From: Campylobacter concisus
GTDB lineage: Bacteria; Campylobacterota; Campylobacteria; Campylobacterales; Campylobacteraceae
DNA length: 64,000 nt
Direction: 5' to 3'
Assembly: GCF_003048615.2 (NCBI RefSeq)
Contig: NZ_CP049263.1
Span: 744,001 to 808,000 of the forward strand
In this document: positions 55,873 through 64,000 of the stretch, piece after piece
Layout: the number at the start of each line of letters is the position of its first letter
How positions within the stretch are numbered: the first letter of the stretch is position 1
Notes under the pieces: generated by a model
Database searches by the model: none
The model's input: only the letters and a program-made list of their open reading frames with translations
What the model was told of the DNA's origin: nothing
Program-made: the position numbers and the translations under genes

Positions 55873-57452
55873 TGCGTAACGCAAGAGTTACATATAGGCT
55901 GATTATTCTACTATTGGCCTTAGTTTTTGGTTTTGGCTTTTCGGTGCCATCTTTTTTTCAGACTCAAAGCGGAGCTAAAATTTCGCTAGGACTTGACCTT
56001 CAAGGTGGTCTTCATATGCTTCTTGGTGTTGAAACTAACGAAGCCATCCACTCTAAGATCAAGTCAATCGCTGGAAGCATAAATTATTATGCCAAAAAAG
56101 AAGATGTGCTCATTGATAAATTTAAGATAAAAGAAGATAGTGTTGATTTTGCGCTACTTGATAGTGACGAGGCTCCAAAGGTTGATAAGGCTTTGGCTGA
56201 GATAAAAGGGCTTGATATCAAAAAAGATGGTCTAAACTATCATATCACTCTTACAGAGCAAGAGAGGCTTGATACGATCGAGTATGCGATCTCACAAGCT
56301 GTTGAGACTATTAGAAATAGGCTTGATCAGTTTGGCCTAGCTGAACCAACAGTCGCTAGACAAGGCAAAGATAATATCCTAGTCGAGCTTCCTGGCATAA
56401 AGACTGAAGAAGACGAGCAAAGGGCGAGAGATCTTATCGCAAAGGCTGCTCACTTGCAGCTTATGGCAGTTGATGATAAAAGACAAGATCAAGCTAATAC
56501 CATGAGCGAGGCCGAGGCCGAAAGCTATGGTGACGTGATCTTTAAAGATGCTAAAAATGACCGCGTAAAATACGTCGTTAAAAATATCCCTGTGCTTGAT
56601 GGCTCGATGCTAACTGACGCAAAGGTCGCATTTTCTCAGCAAAATAACTTACCGATCATAAATTTCACACTAAATTCAGAAGGTGCTAGAATTTTTGGTG
56701 ATTTTACTGGTGCAAATGTCGGCAAAAGGCTTGCTATCGTGCTTGATGGTAAGGTCTATTCAGCTCCAGTTATAAATGAAAGAATAGGTGGCGGCAGCGG
56801 TCAGATCAGCGGTGGCTTTACACTTGACGAGGCTCACGACGTAGCGATCGCGCTTAGAAGTGGCGCACTTTTAGCACCTGTTAAGATGCTAGAAAAAAGA
56901 AGTGTTGGTCCATCTCTAGGCCAAGAGAGTATAAACCAAAGCATGGTAGCTCTTGCTGCTGGATCTATTTTAGTAGTGCTATTTATGCTAGTTTATTATG
57001 GAATTTCTGGAATTTTTGCAAATATCGCGTTAGTTGCAGACGTTGTTATATTAGTAGCCGTCATGGCGCTTTTTGGAGCGACGCTTACCTTGCCTGGTAT
57101 GGCTGGTATCGTGCTAACTATCGGTATGGCGGTTGATGCAAACGTCATCATAAATGAGCGTATACGTGAGCTTTTACGTGAAGGCGTGGCGATAAGAACG
57201 GCCGTGCAAAAGGGCTATGAACACGCTATGAGTGCGATCATCGACTCAAACTTAACTACTATTATCACAGTTGCAGTGCTTTATGCTTATGGTACTGGCC
57301 CAGTTAAAGGCTTTGCTGTGACAATGGCGATAGGTATCATGGCTTCGATGCTAACGGCCATTTTAGGCACACATGGCATGTTTGATGCAGTCATGGATAA
57401 GATAGAAAAAAGCGGAAATACCAGACTTTGGTTTGGTTATAAAAGGAGCTAG
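55872..57452 (+). CDS. secD: Protein translocase subunit SecD
   Basis: SecD works with SecF to pull exported proteins across the inner membrane using the proton gradient. The 526-residue protein has an N-terminal helix with the LGLDLQGGLHM motif, a large periplasmic domain (about 50-345) and five C-terminal helices with the GMAVDANVIINERIRE motif. It overlaps yajC by one base and is followed by secF after 2 bases. Confidence 0.97.
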   Translation: MRNARVTYRLIILLLALVFGFGFSVPSFFQTQSGAKISLGLDLQGGLHMLLGVETNEAIHSKIKSIAGSINYYAKKEDVLIDKFKIKEDSVDFALLDSDEAPKVDKALAEIKGLDIKKDGLNYHITLTEQERLDTIEYAISQAVETIRNRLDQFGLAEPTVARQGKDNILVELPGIKTEEDEQRARDLIAKAAHLQLMAVDDKRQDQANTMSEAEAESYGDVIFKDAKNDRVKYVVKNIPVLDGSMLTDAKVAFSQQNNLPIINFTLNSEGARIFGDFTGANVGKRLAIVLDGKVYSAPVINERIGGGSGQISGGFTLDEAHDVAIALRSGALLAPVKMLEKRSVGPSLGQESINQSMVALAAGSILVVLFMLVYYGISGIFANIALVADVVILVAVMALFGATLTLPGMAGIVLTIGMAVDANVIINERIRELLREGVAIRTAVQKGYEHAMSAIIDSNLTTIITVAVLYAYGTGPVKGFAVTMAIGIMASMLTAILGTHGMFDAVMDKIEKSGNTRLWFGYKRS

Positions 57453-57454
57453 AT

Positions 57455-58426
57455 ATGCAAATTTTTACTAAGGCAAAAGTTTATGATTTTATGCGGTTTA
57501 GATTTGCTTCATTGGCACTTTCTATATTTTTATTTGTTGGTTCGATCTTTTTGCTTGCAACAAAGGGTCTAAACTACGGCATCGACTTCTCTGGCGGTAC
57601 GCTTATCCAGTTAAAATACGACACCAAAGCGCCACTTGATAAAATTCGCGACGCTTTTGGCACAAATGAAGTGCTTAAAAACGCCTCTGTTACTGAGTTT
57701 GGAAGCGAAGATGAGGCTGTTATTAGATTTTCAGGATCAAGTTCAAATTTAACTGGTGACATCGGCACTGAGATAAAGCAAATTTTAAAAGATACTGGAA
57801 ATTTTGAAGTAAGACGTGTTGATATCGTTGGTCCAAAGGTTGGTGACGAGCTTAGGCAAAAGGGCTTGATGGCTCTTGGAATTTCACTAATTGGCGTGCT
57901 TCTTTATATCACATTTAGATTTGAGTGGAGATTTGCGCTTGCTGCGATCGCAACTGAAATTCACGATATCGTTATAACTGTTGGTGCTATTTCACTATTT
58001 GACATTGATGTAAATTTGGACACGCTGGCGGCTGTATTAACGGTGCTTGGCTACTCGCTCAACGATACTATCATCATTTTTGATAGGATCAGAGAAGGCA
58101 TAAAAGAGAGTAAGAGAACTGATATCGAGGGCGTTATCAACGAGTCAGTCTCAGCCACACTTTCAAGAACTATCCTGACTTCAGCCACTACGATGATGAC
58201 TGTTGTTGTGTTGTTTTTATTCGGTGGAGATATGATACATGGATTTTCATTTATCCTTATCGTTGGTATCGTTATAGGAACGATCAGCTCGATCTACATC
58301 TCATCGCCATTTCTTATCTGGTTTAAATTTAGCATCGAGCATTTTAGAGCTAGAGAAGCTGAGAAGCAAAGGATCAAAAAAGAGCGTGATAAAGAGCGTG
58401 CTATGTTTGAAAAAGGCGTTGTGTAA
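57455..58426 (+). CDS. secF: Protein translocase subunit SecF
   Basis: SecF is the partner of SecD. The 323-residue protein shows the LNYGIDFSGGTLIQL motif after its first helix, a periplasmic domain, and helices with the GYSLNDTIIIFDRIRE motif. The C terminus is a Lys/Arg/Glu-rich cytoplasmic tail. It lies between secD and a small membrane protein gene. Confidence 0.97.
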   Translation: MQIFTKAKVYDFMRFRFASLALSIFLFVGSIFLLATKGLNYGIDFSGGTLIQLKYDTKAPLDKIRDAFGTNEVLKNASVTEFGSEDEAVIRFSGSSSNLTGDIGTEIKQILKDTGNFEVRRVDIVGPKVGDELRQKGLMALGISLIGVLLYITFRFEWRFALAAIATEIHDIVITVGAISLFDIDVNLDTLAAVLTVLGYSLNDTIIIFDRIREGIKESKRTDIEGVINESVSATLSRTILTSATTMMTVVVLFLFGGDMIHGFSFILIVGIVIGTISSIYISSPFLIWFKFSIEHFRAREAEKQRIKKERDKERAMFEKGVV

Positions 58427-58435
58427 GGAGGGATA

Positions 58436-58774
58436 ATGAACTGGGGAAAAGTTATCTACATATTTTTTGCGCTGATGAGTCTTACGACTACGGCGGAGTT
58501 TTTATATGATAAAAACGAGATCGCCCTTTTTGTGGCAGCTAGTATAAATTTGGTTTCAACTTTACTTAAGATCGGTGTTAAAAATTTACTTTCAGCTGAG
58601 CTTTTTGCTAGCTCGCTGGTTGCTGATTTACACCTTATACCAGCTTTTGTTATTTTGCAAGTATCTGAAAATGCAACGCTTAGCTACTCTTTAGCTATTG
58701 GCGCAGTCATTGCAAATATATTTTCACTAGCCTTGGTACTAATAGAATCAAGCAAATCACAAGAAGAATTTTAG
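58436..58774 (+). CDS. Conserved Campylobacterota membrane protein
   Basis: The 112-residue protein is very hydrophobic with about four membrane helices. It resembles a small family found between secF and leuS in campylobacters (I recall DUF6394, not checked). It contains the segment [18 protein letters not shown]. No catalytic motif is visible. It is 9 bases after secF and 8 before leuS, so it is part of the sec-leuS operon. The function is unknown. Confidence 0.8.
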   Translation: MNWGKVIYIFFALMSLTTTAEFLYDKNEIALFVAASINLVSTLLKIGVKNLLSAELFASSLVADLHLIPAFVILQVSENATLSYSLAIGAVIANIFSLALVLIESSKSQEEF

Positions 58775-58782
58775 GAGAAAAA

Positions 58783-61248
58783 ATGGCTGAGAAGAGAAAA
58801 TATGAGCCTTTAAAGATAGAAAAAAAGTGGCAAGAAATTTGGGATAAAAATGAAGAATTTGAACCAAAAGACGATCTAAGCTTGCCAAAAAAATATATCC
58901 TAAGTATGTTTCCATATCCAAGCGGACGCATACATATGGGGCATGTGAGAAACTACTCTATCGGCGATGCGCTGGCTAGATCATATAGAAAAAGCGGCTA
59001 CAACGTGCTTCATCCTATCGGATTTGATAGCTTTGGTATGCCAGCTGAAAACGCAGCCATAAAACATAAAATTCACCCTAAAATTTGGACTTACGAAAAC
59101 ATCGACTATATGAAAAAGGAGCTTGCAAGCCTTGGCTTTTCATTCTCTAAAAAGAGAATTTTAGCTACATCTGACCCGCTTTACACAAAGTGGGAGCAAA
59201 GCTTTTTTATAAAGATGTTTGAAAAAGGGCTTGTTTATAGAAAAAATGCCATCGTAAATTGGTGTGAATACGATCAAACTGTGCTTGCAAACGAGCAGGT
59301 TGAAGACGGTAAATGCTGGAGATGCGGTAATGATGTTGTGCAAAAAGAGCTTCCAGGATACTACTTCAATATCACAAAATACGCTAGCGAACTACTTGAA
59401 GATCTAAAACTTCTTGAAGGCAAATGGCCAAATCAAGTCATCACAATGCAAGAAAACTGGATCGGCAGAAGCTACGGCCTAGAGTTTAAATTTAACCTTG
59501 ATGAGGCTTCAAAAGAGACTTTAGGTGGTAAATTTGATGGCTTTGAGGTATTTACTACAAGACCTGATACGATTTATGGCGTTAGCTACACAGCTCTTGC
59601 ACCAGAGCATCCTATTGTAAAAGCTCTTCTTGAAAGTGATAAATTTGATGAAAGCAAAAAAACAAAGATAAAAACAATACTTAATCAAAGCCCAAGAGAG
59701 CGTCAAGCAAGCGATAAAGATGGAGAATTTTTAGGAATTTACATCGTTCATCCACTTACAAATGAAAAGATCCCAGTTTGGGTTGCAAATTTCATCCTAG
59801 CTGACTATGGCAGTGGCGCTATCATGGCTGTTCCTGCTCATGATCAAAGAGACTTCGAGTTTGCAAGTAAATTTAATCTACCTATAAAACCAGTTGTAAA
59901 GCCGCTTGAGGGTGAGAGTGACGACTCTAAAGCGTACTCAGAATACGGAGTTGCTATAAATTCTGAGCTTATAAATGGCCTTAGCTCAGAGGATGCCAAA
60001 AGCTTTATAATAGAGAAATTTGAAAAAGATGGTCTTGGCAAAAGGATCACAAACTACAAACTAAGAGACTGGGGAATCTCCCGCCAAAGATACTGGGGTG
60101 CTCCGATACCAGTCGTGCACTGCAAATGCTGCGGCGTAGTGCCAGAAAAAGAGGAAAATTTACCTATCGCACTGCCTGAAGATGTCAAGATCACAGGCGA
60201 GGGCAACCCTTTGGATAAACATCCAACTTGGAAATTTACAAAGTGTCCAAAATGCGGCAAAGACGCGATCAGAGAGACTGATACGATGGATACATTCGTA
60301 GAGAGTAGCTGGTATTTTGCTAGATTTGCAAGCGATGAGAAGAGTTGGGAGCAAAAAGCGCTTGATGAAAAAAGTGTGAATTATTGGATGAATGTAGATC
60401 AGTACATCGGCGGTATCGAGCATGCGATCTTGCACCTTTTGTATGCTAGATTTTTCCAAAAGGTCTTAAGAGACCTTGGCTATCTAAGAGACGATGAGCC
60501 GTTTGAAAATTTACTAACTCAAGGCATGGTCTTAAAAGATGGCAAAAAGATGAGTAAAAGTAAGGGCAATGTCGTAGATCCTGATGATATCATAAATAGA
60601 TACGGCGCCGATACGGCAAGGCTTTTTATCCTTTTTGCTGCTCCTCCTCAAAAAGAGCTTGAGTGGAACGACAGCGCAGTTGAGGGTGCATTTAGGTTTT
60701 TAAATAGGCTTTGGGAGAAGGCGCAAACTATCAAAAAGATAGATAAATTGCCTGAGATAGATCACGAAAGCTTAAATAAAGATGAGAAATTTGCAAGGCT
60801 TAAAATTTATGAAGCACTTAAAAAATCAACCGAGGTTTTTGGCGATACATTTGCTTTTAACACTTTAATCGCTGCTTGTATGGAGGCACTAAACGCTATA
60901 AATGCGCAGGATAATGACGACGTAAATGCTGAGGGCTTTTTCATCATCTTAAATTTACTAGAGCCTATCGTGCCGCATATCGCAAATGAGCTTAGCGAAG
61001 AGCTTTTTGGCAGAAAAAATTTCACAAAGATAGCTGTGAAAGAAGAGGTATTTGTAAAAGATAGCATCGCTCTTGCAGTTACAGTAAATGGCAAGAAAAG
61101 GGCTGAGTTTGAAGTAGCAGCGAGTGAGAGTGAGAGTGAAATTTTAAAACAAGCTAAGCAAAATGTGGCTAAATGGCTTGAAGGAAAAGAAATTTTAAAA
61201 GAGATTTATATAAAAGGCAAATTAGTAAATTTTGTCATTAAAGGATAA
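58783..61248 (+). CDS. leuS: Leucyl-tRNA synthetase
   Basis: LeuRS charges tRNA-Leu and removes wrong amino acids. The class I motifs are HMGH (in [16 protein letters not shown]) and KMSKS (in [15 protein letters not shown]). The editing domain has TTRPDT, and zinc-ribbon cysteines appear twice (CRCGND region and CKCCGVV/CPKCGK region). The length of 821 residues is normal. It lies in one long unit with secDF and lptE. Confidence 0.97.
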   Translation: MAEKRKYEPLKIEKKWQEIWDKNEEFEPKDDLSLPKKYILSMFPYPSGRIHMGHVRNYSIGDALARSYRKSGYNVLHPIGFDSFGMPAENAAIKHKIHPKIWTYENIDYMKKELASLGFSFSKKRILATSDPLYTKWEQSFFIKMFEKGLVYRKNAIVNWCEYDQTVLANEQVEDGKCWRCGNDVVQKELPGYYFNITKYASELLEDLKLLEGKWPNQVITMQENWIGRSYGLEFKFNLDEASKETLGGKFDGFEVFTTRPDTIYGVSYTALAPEHPIVKALLESDKFDESKKTKIKTILNQSPRERQASDKDGEFLGIYIVHPLTNEKIPVWVANFILADYGSGAIMAVPAHDQRDFEFASKFNLPIKPVVKPLEGESDDSKAYSEYGVAINSELINGLSSEDAKSFIIEKFEKDGLGKRITNYKLRDWGISRQRYWGAPIPVVHCKCCGVVPEKEENLPIALPEDVKITGEGNPLDKHPTWKFTKCPKCGKDAIRETDTMDTFVESSWYFARFASDEKSWEQKALDEKSVNYWMNVDQYIGGIEHAILHLLYARFFQKVLRDLGYLRDDEPFENLLTQGMVLKDGKKMSKSKGNVVDPDDIINRYGADTARLFILFAAPPQKELEWNDSAVEGAFRFLNRLWEKAQTIKKIDKLPEIDHESLNKDEKFARLKIYEALKKSTEVFGDTFAFNTLIAACMEALNAINAQDNDDVNAEGFFIILNLLEPIVPHIANELSEELFGRKNFTKIAVKEEVFVKDSIALAVTVNGKKRAEFEVAASESESEILKQAKQNVAKWLEGKEILKEIYIKGKLVNFVIKG

Positions 61249-61251
61249 ATT

Positions 61252-61791
61252 TTGAGATATTTTTTAGCGTTTTTTATTGCTATATTTATCTGCGGATGTG
61301 GCTATAAACCAGTTTCAAAGATCTCGCAGGATTTGGTTGGAGATAGAGTTTATGTTGATGTTATCATCAGCAAAGAAGAGCCAAAAAATAGTGTCTGGAT
61401 AAAAGATGCAGTAAAAGAGGGTATGGTCGCAAGGCTGCATAAATCACTATCAAGCAAAGATAGCGCTGATACTTCGATAATAGTTTCGGTAAAAAGCTTA
61501 AATTACGAGGCGATCATCTATGATGAATACGGCTATATCACATCTTATAAAGCTCTTTTAACTCTAAACTATAAAACCAAATTTAAAGATGGCCATGTCG
61601 TAGATATACCTGCTACTGGCGAGTATGATTTTAGTGTGGCAAGACGTCAAAAGAGCGTAAGATACGCAGATAGTATCATTAGCGATACTCAAAAGTATGA
61701 AGCTATAAAAGAGGCTTCAAAAGAGGCGTTTGATGAGTACATCGCAAATTTAGCTGTAAAAGGATATAAAAATGGCAGCAGTAACCGTTAG
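61252..61791 (+). CDS. lptE: LPS assembly lipoprotein LptE
   Basis: LptE plugs the LptD barrel that places lipopolysaccharide in the outer membrane. The N terminus is a lipoprotein signal (lipobox ICGC, Cys 16) followed by GYKPVSK, the usual LptE start. The 179-residue protein begins with a TTG codon, with AAAGGA at good distance. The position after leuS is the conserved place for lptE. Its last 20 bases overlap the diguanylate cyclase gene, indicating coupled translation. Confidence 0.85.
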   Translation: MRYFLAFFIAIFICGCGYKPVSKISQDLVGDRVYVDVIISKEEPKNSVWIKDAVKEGMVARLHKSLSSKDSADTSIIVSVKSLNYEAIIYDEYGYITSYKALLTLNYKTKFKDGHVVDIPATGEYDFSVARRQKSVRYADSIISDTQKYEAIKEASKEAFDEYIANLAVKGYKNGSSNR

Positions 61792-63346
61792 TCAAATAGT
61801 CAAGGAAGCCTTGAGCGAGATAAAAGATCGCCATTTGATGCTAACGCCAGAAAATTACACCGAAGTTTATAATGAAATTTCTAAAAAATATGGCTTTACA
61901 ACTGAAGAGAGCAAAAAGATAGAAAAATATATCTCAAGGCTTGGTGATGACTATAAAGCGCAAGCTATAAGCCTTCATATAAAAACGGTTGATGAGTTTG
62001 TAGCTTTTATGACAGCTAGGCTCTCTCATGGTGCTAAAAATGGCACAGCCCAAGTGGTTGATGATAAAAAGTTAAAGTCACTAAATGCCTTTGCAAGAAG
62101 AATCCTCCAAGCCATCTCTATGCTTCACAACAAAGATGCAAAAGCTCTAGCAGAGCAGGGCATGCAGCTACTTGCTAGAAGATATGATGAGAAAAATCTT
62201 GAAGAGATGTGCCTTAAATGGTTTGATTTTGTAAGCTCTTACGATACTGAATTTTTGGACTTTTTGAAATATTATGGCGTGAGAGACTTTGACGATCTAA
62301 AGACTATGAGCGCTGAGCTTGAGAAATTCTTATCTCAAAAAAATGAAAATGCAGAAGAAAACGCTCTAGTAGAGCTTTTAAATTTTGCGCTTGAGCCTTC
62401 TATCACAAAGGAGCTTGGTGAAGAGCTTAGCAACATTAGAAGCGTTTTGAAACAAAATCCACAAAGCCTAAATAGCAAAGAATTTCAAGATAAGATAAAA
62501 GGTTTTGTTGATCGCAGGATCGAAGAAGATAGAACCGAGATCATCGAAAAGGTTGGCTCATTAAACAACATCTTGCAAAGCATAGGCGATAGGATTTCAG
62601 ATATCGCAGCTAGCTCTCAAAGTAGCTCCGCTAAGGTGCAAAGCATCAAAAATGATCTTAAAAATGTAAATTTAAATGCAAATAGCATCGATCATGTAAA
62701 GAGCATGCTTATCGAGATCGCAGGTGCCTTGGAGATCGAGAGCAAGGAGCTTGGTCTTGAGATGAATAGTAAGCAAGCGACCATTTCTGAGCTTCAAAAC
62801 AAGGTTATTAGCCTAGAAAAAGAGCTTGAAGCTGCTAAGCTTGAGAGCAAAGAGGACTTTTTAACAAAAGTGGCTACAAAAAGAGCTTTGATGAGTGAAA
62901 TTCAGCGTATCGAAGAGGCTTATAAACGTTACGGCACGGACTATTCGATCTGCTTTGTTGATATTGATTTCTTTAAAAAGATAAACGACACCTACGGACA
63001 CGAAGCTGGCGACGTGATCCTTTCAGCCGTGGCTCAGGTGCTTAAGAAAAATGCTAGAAAAGTTGATTTTGTCGGTAGATATGGTGGCGAGGAATTTGTC
63101 ATTTTGCTACCAAGCACGAGCTTAAAAGATGGCGTGAGATTTGGCGAGAAGCTAAGAAGCATGATCGAAAATTTCAAATTTATCTATAAAAACGAGCGCA
63201 TCAAAGTTACCATTAGCTCTGGTGTGGCGACAAGAAGTGCAAATTTAAGTGACACGATGACGCTTGAGGGTGCTGATAAGATGCTCTATCTTTCAAAAGA
63301 GGGCGGCAGAAACCAAGTCATGCCAAAGATAATCGAGGAAAAATGA
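61772..63346 (+). CDS. Diguanylate cyclase with N-terminal regulatory region
   Basis: This cytoplasmic 524-residue protein makes c-di-GMP from two GTP. The GGDEF domain (about 355-520) has an active-form GGEEF motif (438-442) and an upstream inhibitory-site RxxD (RKVD, 429-432) spaced by exactly five residues. The metal-binding Asp is in CFVDIDFFKKIND. The N-terminal 200 residues are a helical region of the kind seen in other Campylobacterota cyclases, and a long coiled coil (about 305-355) links it to the catalytic domain. There are no membrane helices. It overlaps lptE by 20 bases and folC by 4. It is the only apparent c-di-GMP producer here and could feed the LapD-like receptor. Confidence 0.92.
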   Translation: MAAVTVSQIVKEALSEIKDRHLMLTPENYTEVYNEISKKYGFTTEESKKIEKYISRLGDDYKAQAISLHIKTVDEFVAFMTARLSHGAKNGTAQVVDDKKLKSLNAFARRILQAISMLHNKDAKALAEQGMQLLARRYDEKNLEEMCLKWFDFVSSYDTEFLDFLKYYGVRDFDDLKTMSAELEKFLSQKNENAEENALVELLNFALEPSITKELGEELSNIRSVLKQNPQSLNSKEFQDKIKGFVDRRIEEDRTEIIEKVGSLNNILQSIGDRISDIAASSQSSSAKVQSIKNDLKNVNLNANSIDHVKSMLIEIAGALEIESKELGLEMNSKQATISELQNKVISLEKELEAAKLESKEDFLTKVATKRALMSEIQRIEEAYKRYGTDYSICFVDIDFFKKINDTYGHEAGDVILSAVAQVLKKNARKVDFVGRYGGEEFVILLPSTSLKDGVRFGEKLRSMIENFKFIYKNERIKVTISSGVATRSANLSDTMTLEGADKMLYLSKEGGRNQVMPKIIEEK

Positions 63347-64000
63347 GCCTAGCGAAATTTCTTGATGGCAAGCCACTTTACTACAAAGAGATCGACTATG
63401 GTAGGATCATAAGGGCTTATGATACGATCAAAGGCCATCTAAAGCCTTTTAAGATAATCCACATCATCGGCACAAATGGCAAAGGTAGCACAGGCCGCTT
63501 TTTAGCGCAAATTTTAAGCCAAAGGGGCGCAAAAGCAGGCCACTACACGAGCCCACATATATTTAAATTTAACGAGCGATTTTGGCTAAATGGCGAGGTC
63601 GCTAGCGATGAAATTTTAGAGGTGGCTCACGAGCGCTTACAAGCTCTTTTGAGTGATGAGTACAAGATAAAAACGAGCTATTTTGAGTATATGACGCTGC
63701 TTTCTGCGGTGCTTTTTGAGGGTTGTGACTACTTTGTCTGCGAGGCTGGCATGGGTGGCGTGCTGGATGCGACAAATGTCTTTGAAAAAGAGCTAAGTAT
63801 CTTTACTCCGATCGGTTTTGATCACACGGCGATATTAGGCAACAGCTTAGAAGAAATTTCACGCACGAAATTTGAAGCCATGGGCAAAAGAGCTATCTTA
63901 AATGATGAGATGAATGAGATAAGTGTGGCTATCGCAAAAGAGATCGCAAGTGAAAAAGGTGCAACTCTGAGCTTTCCAAGAGAAATTTTAACCAAAGAAA
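63343..64000 (+). CDS. folC: Folylpolyglutamate synthase/dihydrofolate synthase, N-terminal part (3' end outside window)
   Basis: FolC adds glutamate to folates. The ATG at 63343 overlaps the preceding stop by 4 bases and opens a frame to the window's right edge (219 codons). The Mur-ligase-type P-loop IIGTNGKGST is near residue 40, followed by the GHYTSPHIFKFNERF segment and the EAGMGGVLDATN motif of this family. The C-terminal half is missing only because the window ends. Confidence 0.92.
   Translation, partial: MSLAKFLDGKPLYYKEIDYGRIIRAYDTIKGHLKPFKIIHIIGTNGKGSTGRFLAQILSQRGAKAGHYTSPHIFKFNERFWLNGEVASDEILEVAHERLQALLSDEYKIKTSYFEYMTLLSAVLFEGCDYFVCEAGMGGVLDATNVFEKELSIFTPIGFDHTAILGNSLEEISRTKFEAMGKRAILNDEMNEISVAIAKEIASEKGATLSFPREILTKE

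Overview
The window is a 64-kb piece of an AT-rich chromosome from a Campylobacter species, most likely a non-thermophilic oral/enteric one of the C. concisus/C. curvus type. The evidence is a major outer membrane porin of the Campylobacter MOMP family, separate but overlapping rpoB and rpoC, a fused CcsBA, a Campylobacter-style sigma54 promoter before flgBC-fliE, and long runs of gene order typical of the genus (argF-orf-hemN; rep-truB-csrA-ispE-smpB; yajC-secDF-leuS-lptE-folC). The species assignment is inference. I see no insertion sequence, prophage, CRISPR array or rRNA gene.

Layout. (1) 1-2459: end of argF, a small conserved gene and hemN. (2) 2571-12256: a complete Lap-type system. It has a TolC-like outer membrane protein, a LapG-like periplasmic protease, a LapD-like inner-membrane receptor with degenerate GGDEF and EAL domains, a type I secretion ABC exporter and an HlyD adaptor, then an unknown protein, a LuxR-type regulator and a second LapG-like protease. 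In characterised bacteria such systems hold a giant RTX adhesin on the surface when c-di-GMP is high and cut it loose when it is low. No adhesin gene is in the window. (3) 12253-32852: a short coiled-coil membrane gene, four tRNAs, tuf, rpmG, tRNA-Trp, secE, nusG, rplK, rplA, rplJ, rplL, rpoB, rpoC, an interposed doxX / nhaC-iadA segment, then rpsL, rpsG and fusA. (4) 32931-41166: tRNA-Arg, a periplasmic rhodanese, Dps, a possible sigma28-controlled gene, a lipoprotein, the porin with an unusual upstream region, a cytochrome c, ccsBA and a small membrane protein. (5) 41202-44279 (minus): flgB, flgC, fliE and a transpeptidase. (6) 44342-51489 (minus): pepF, an SspB-like gene, rep, truB, csrA, ispE, smpB and a TlpA-like lipoprotein. 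(7) 51578-55627: sstT (minus), metK (plus), lnt (minus). (8) 55600-64000 (plus): yajC, secD, secF, a membrane protein, leuS, lptE, a diguanylate cyclase and the start of folC.

How it fits together. The most interesting theme is c-di-GMP control of the cell surface. An apparently active, product-inhibited diguanylate cyclase lies at 61772-63346, and a LapD-type receptor with two candidate proteases and a dedicated secretion machine lies at 2571-12256. A second theme is the region before the porin gene, where a promoter-like element and an intrinsic terminator frame a possible short RNA carrying a 12-nt perfect complement to the porin ribosome-binding site. A third is a probable ClpXP adaptor (SspB-like) in the same gene string as smpB. 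All functional statements rest on motif reading and gene context; no searches were run.
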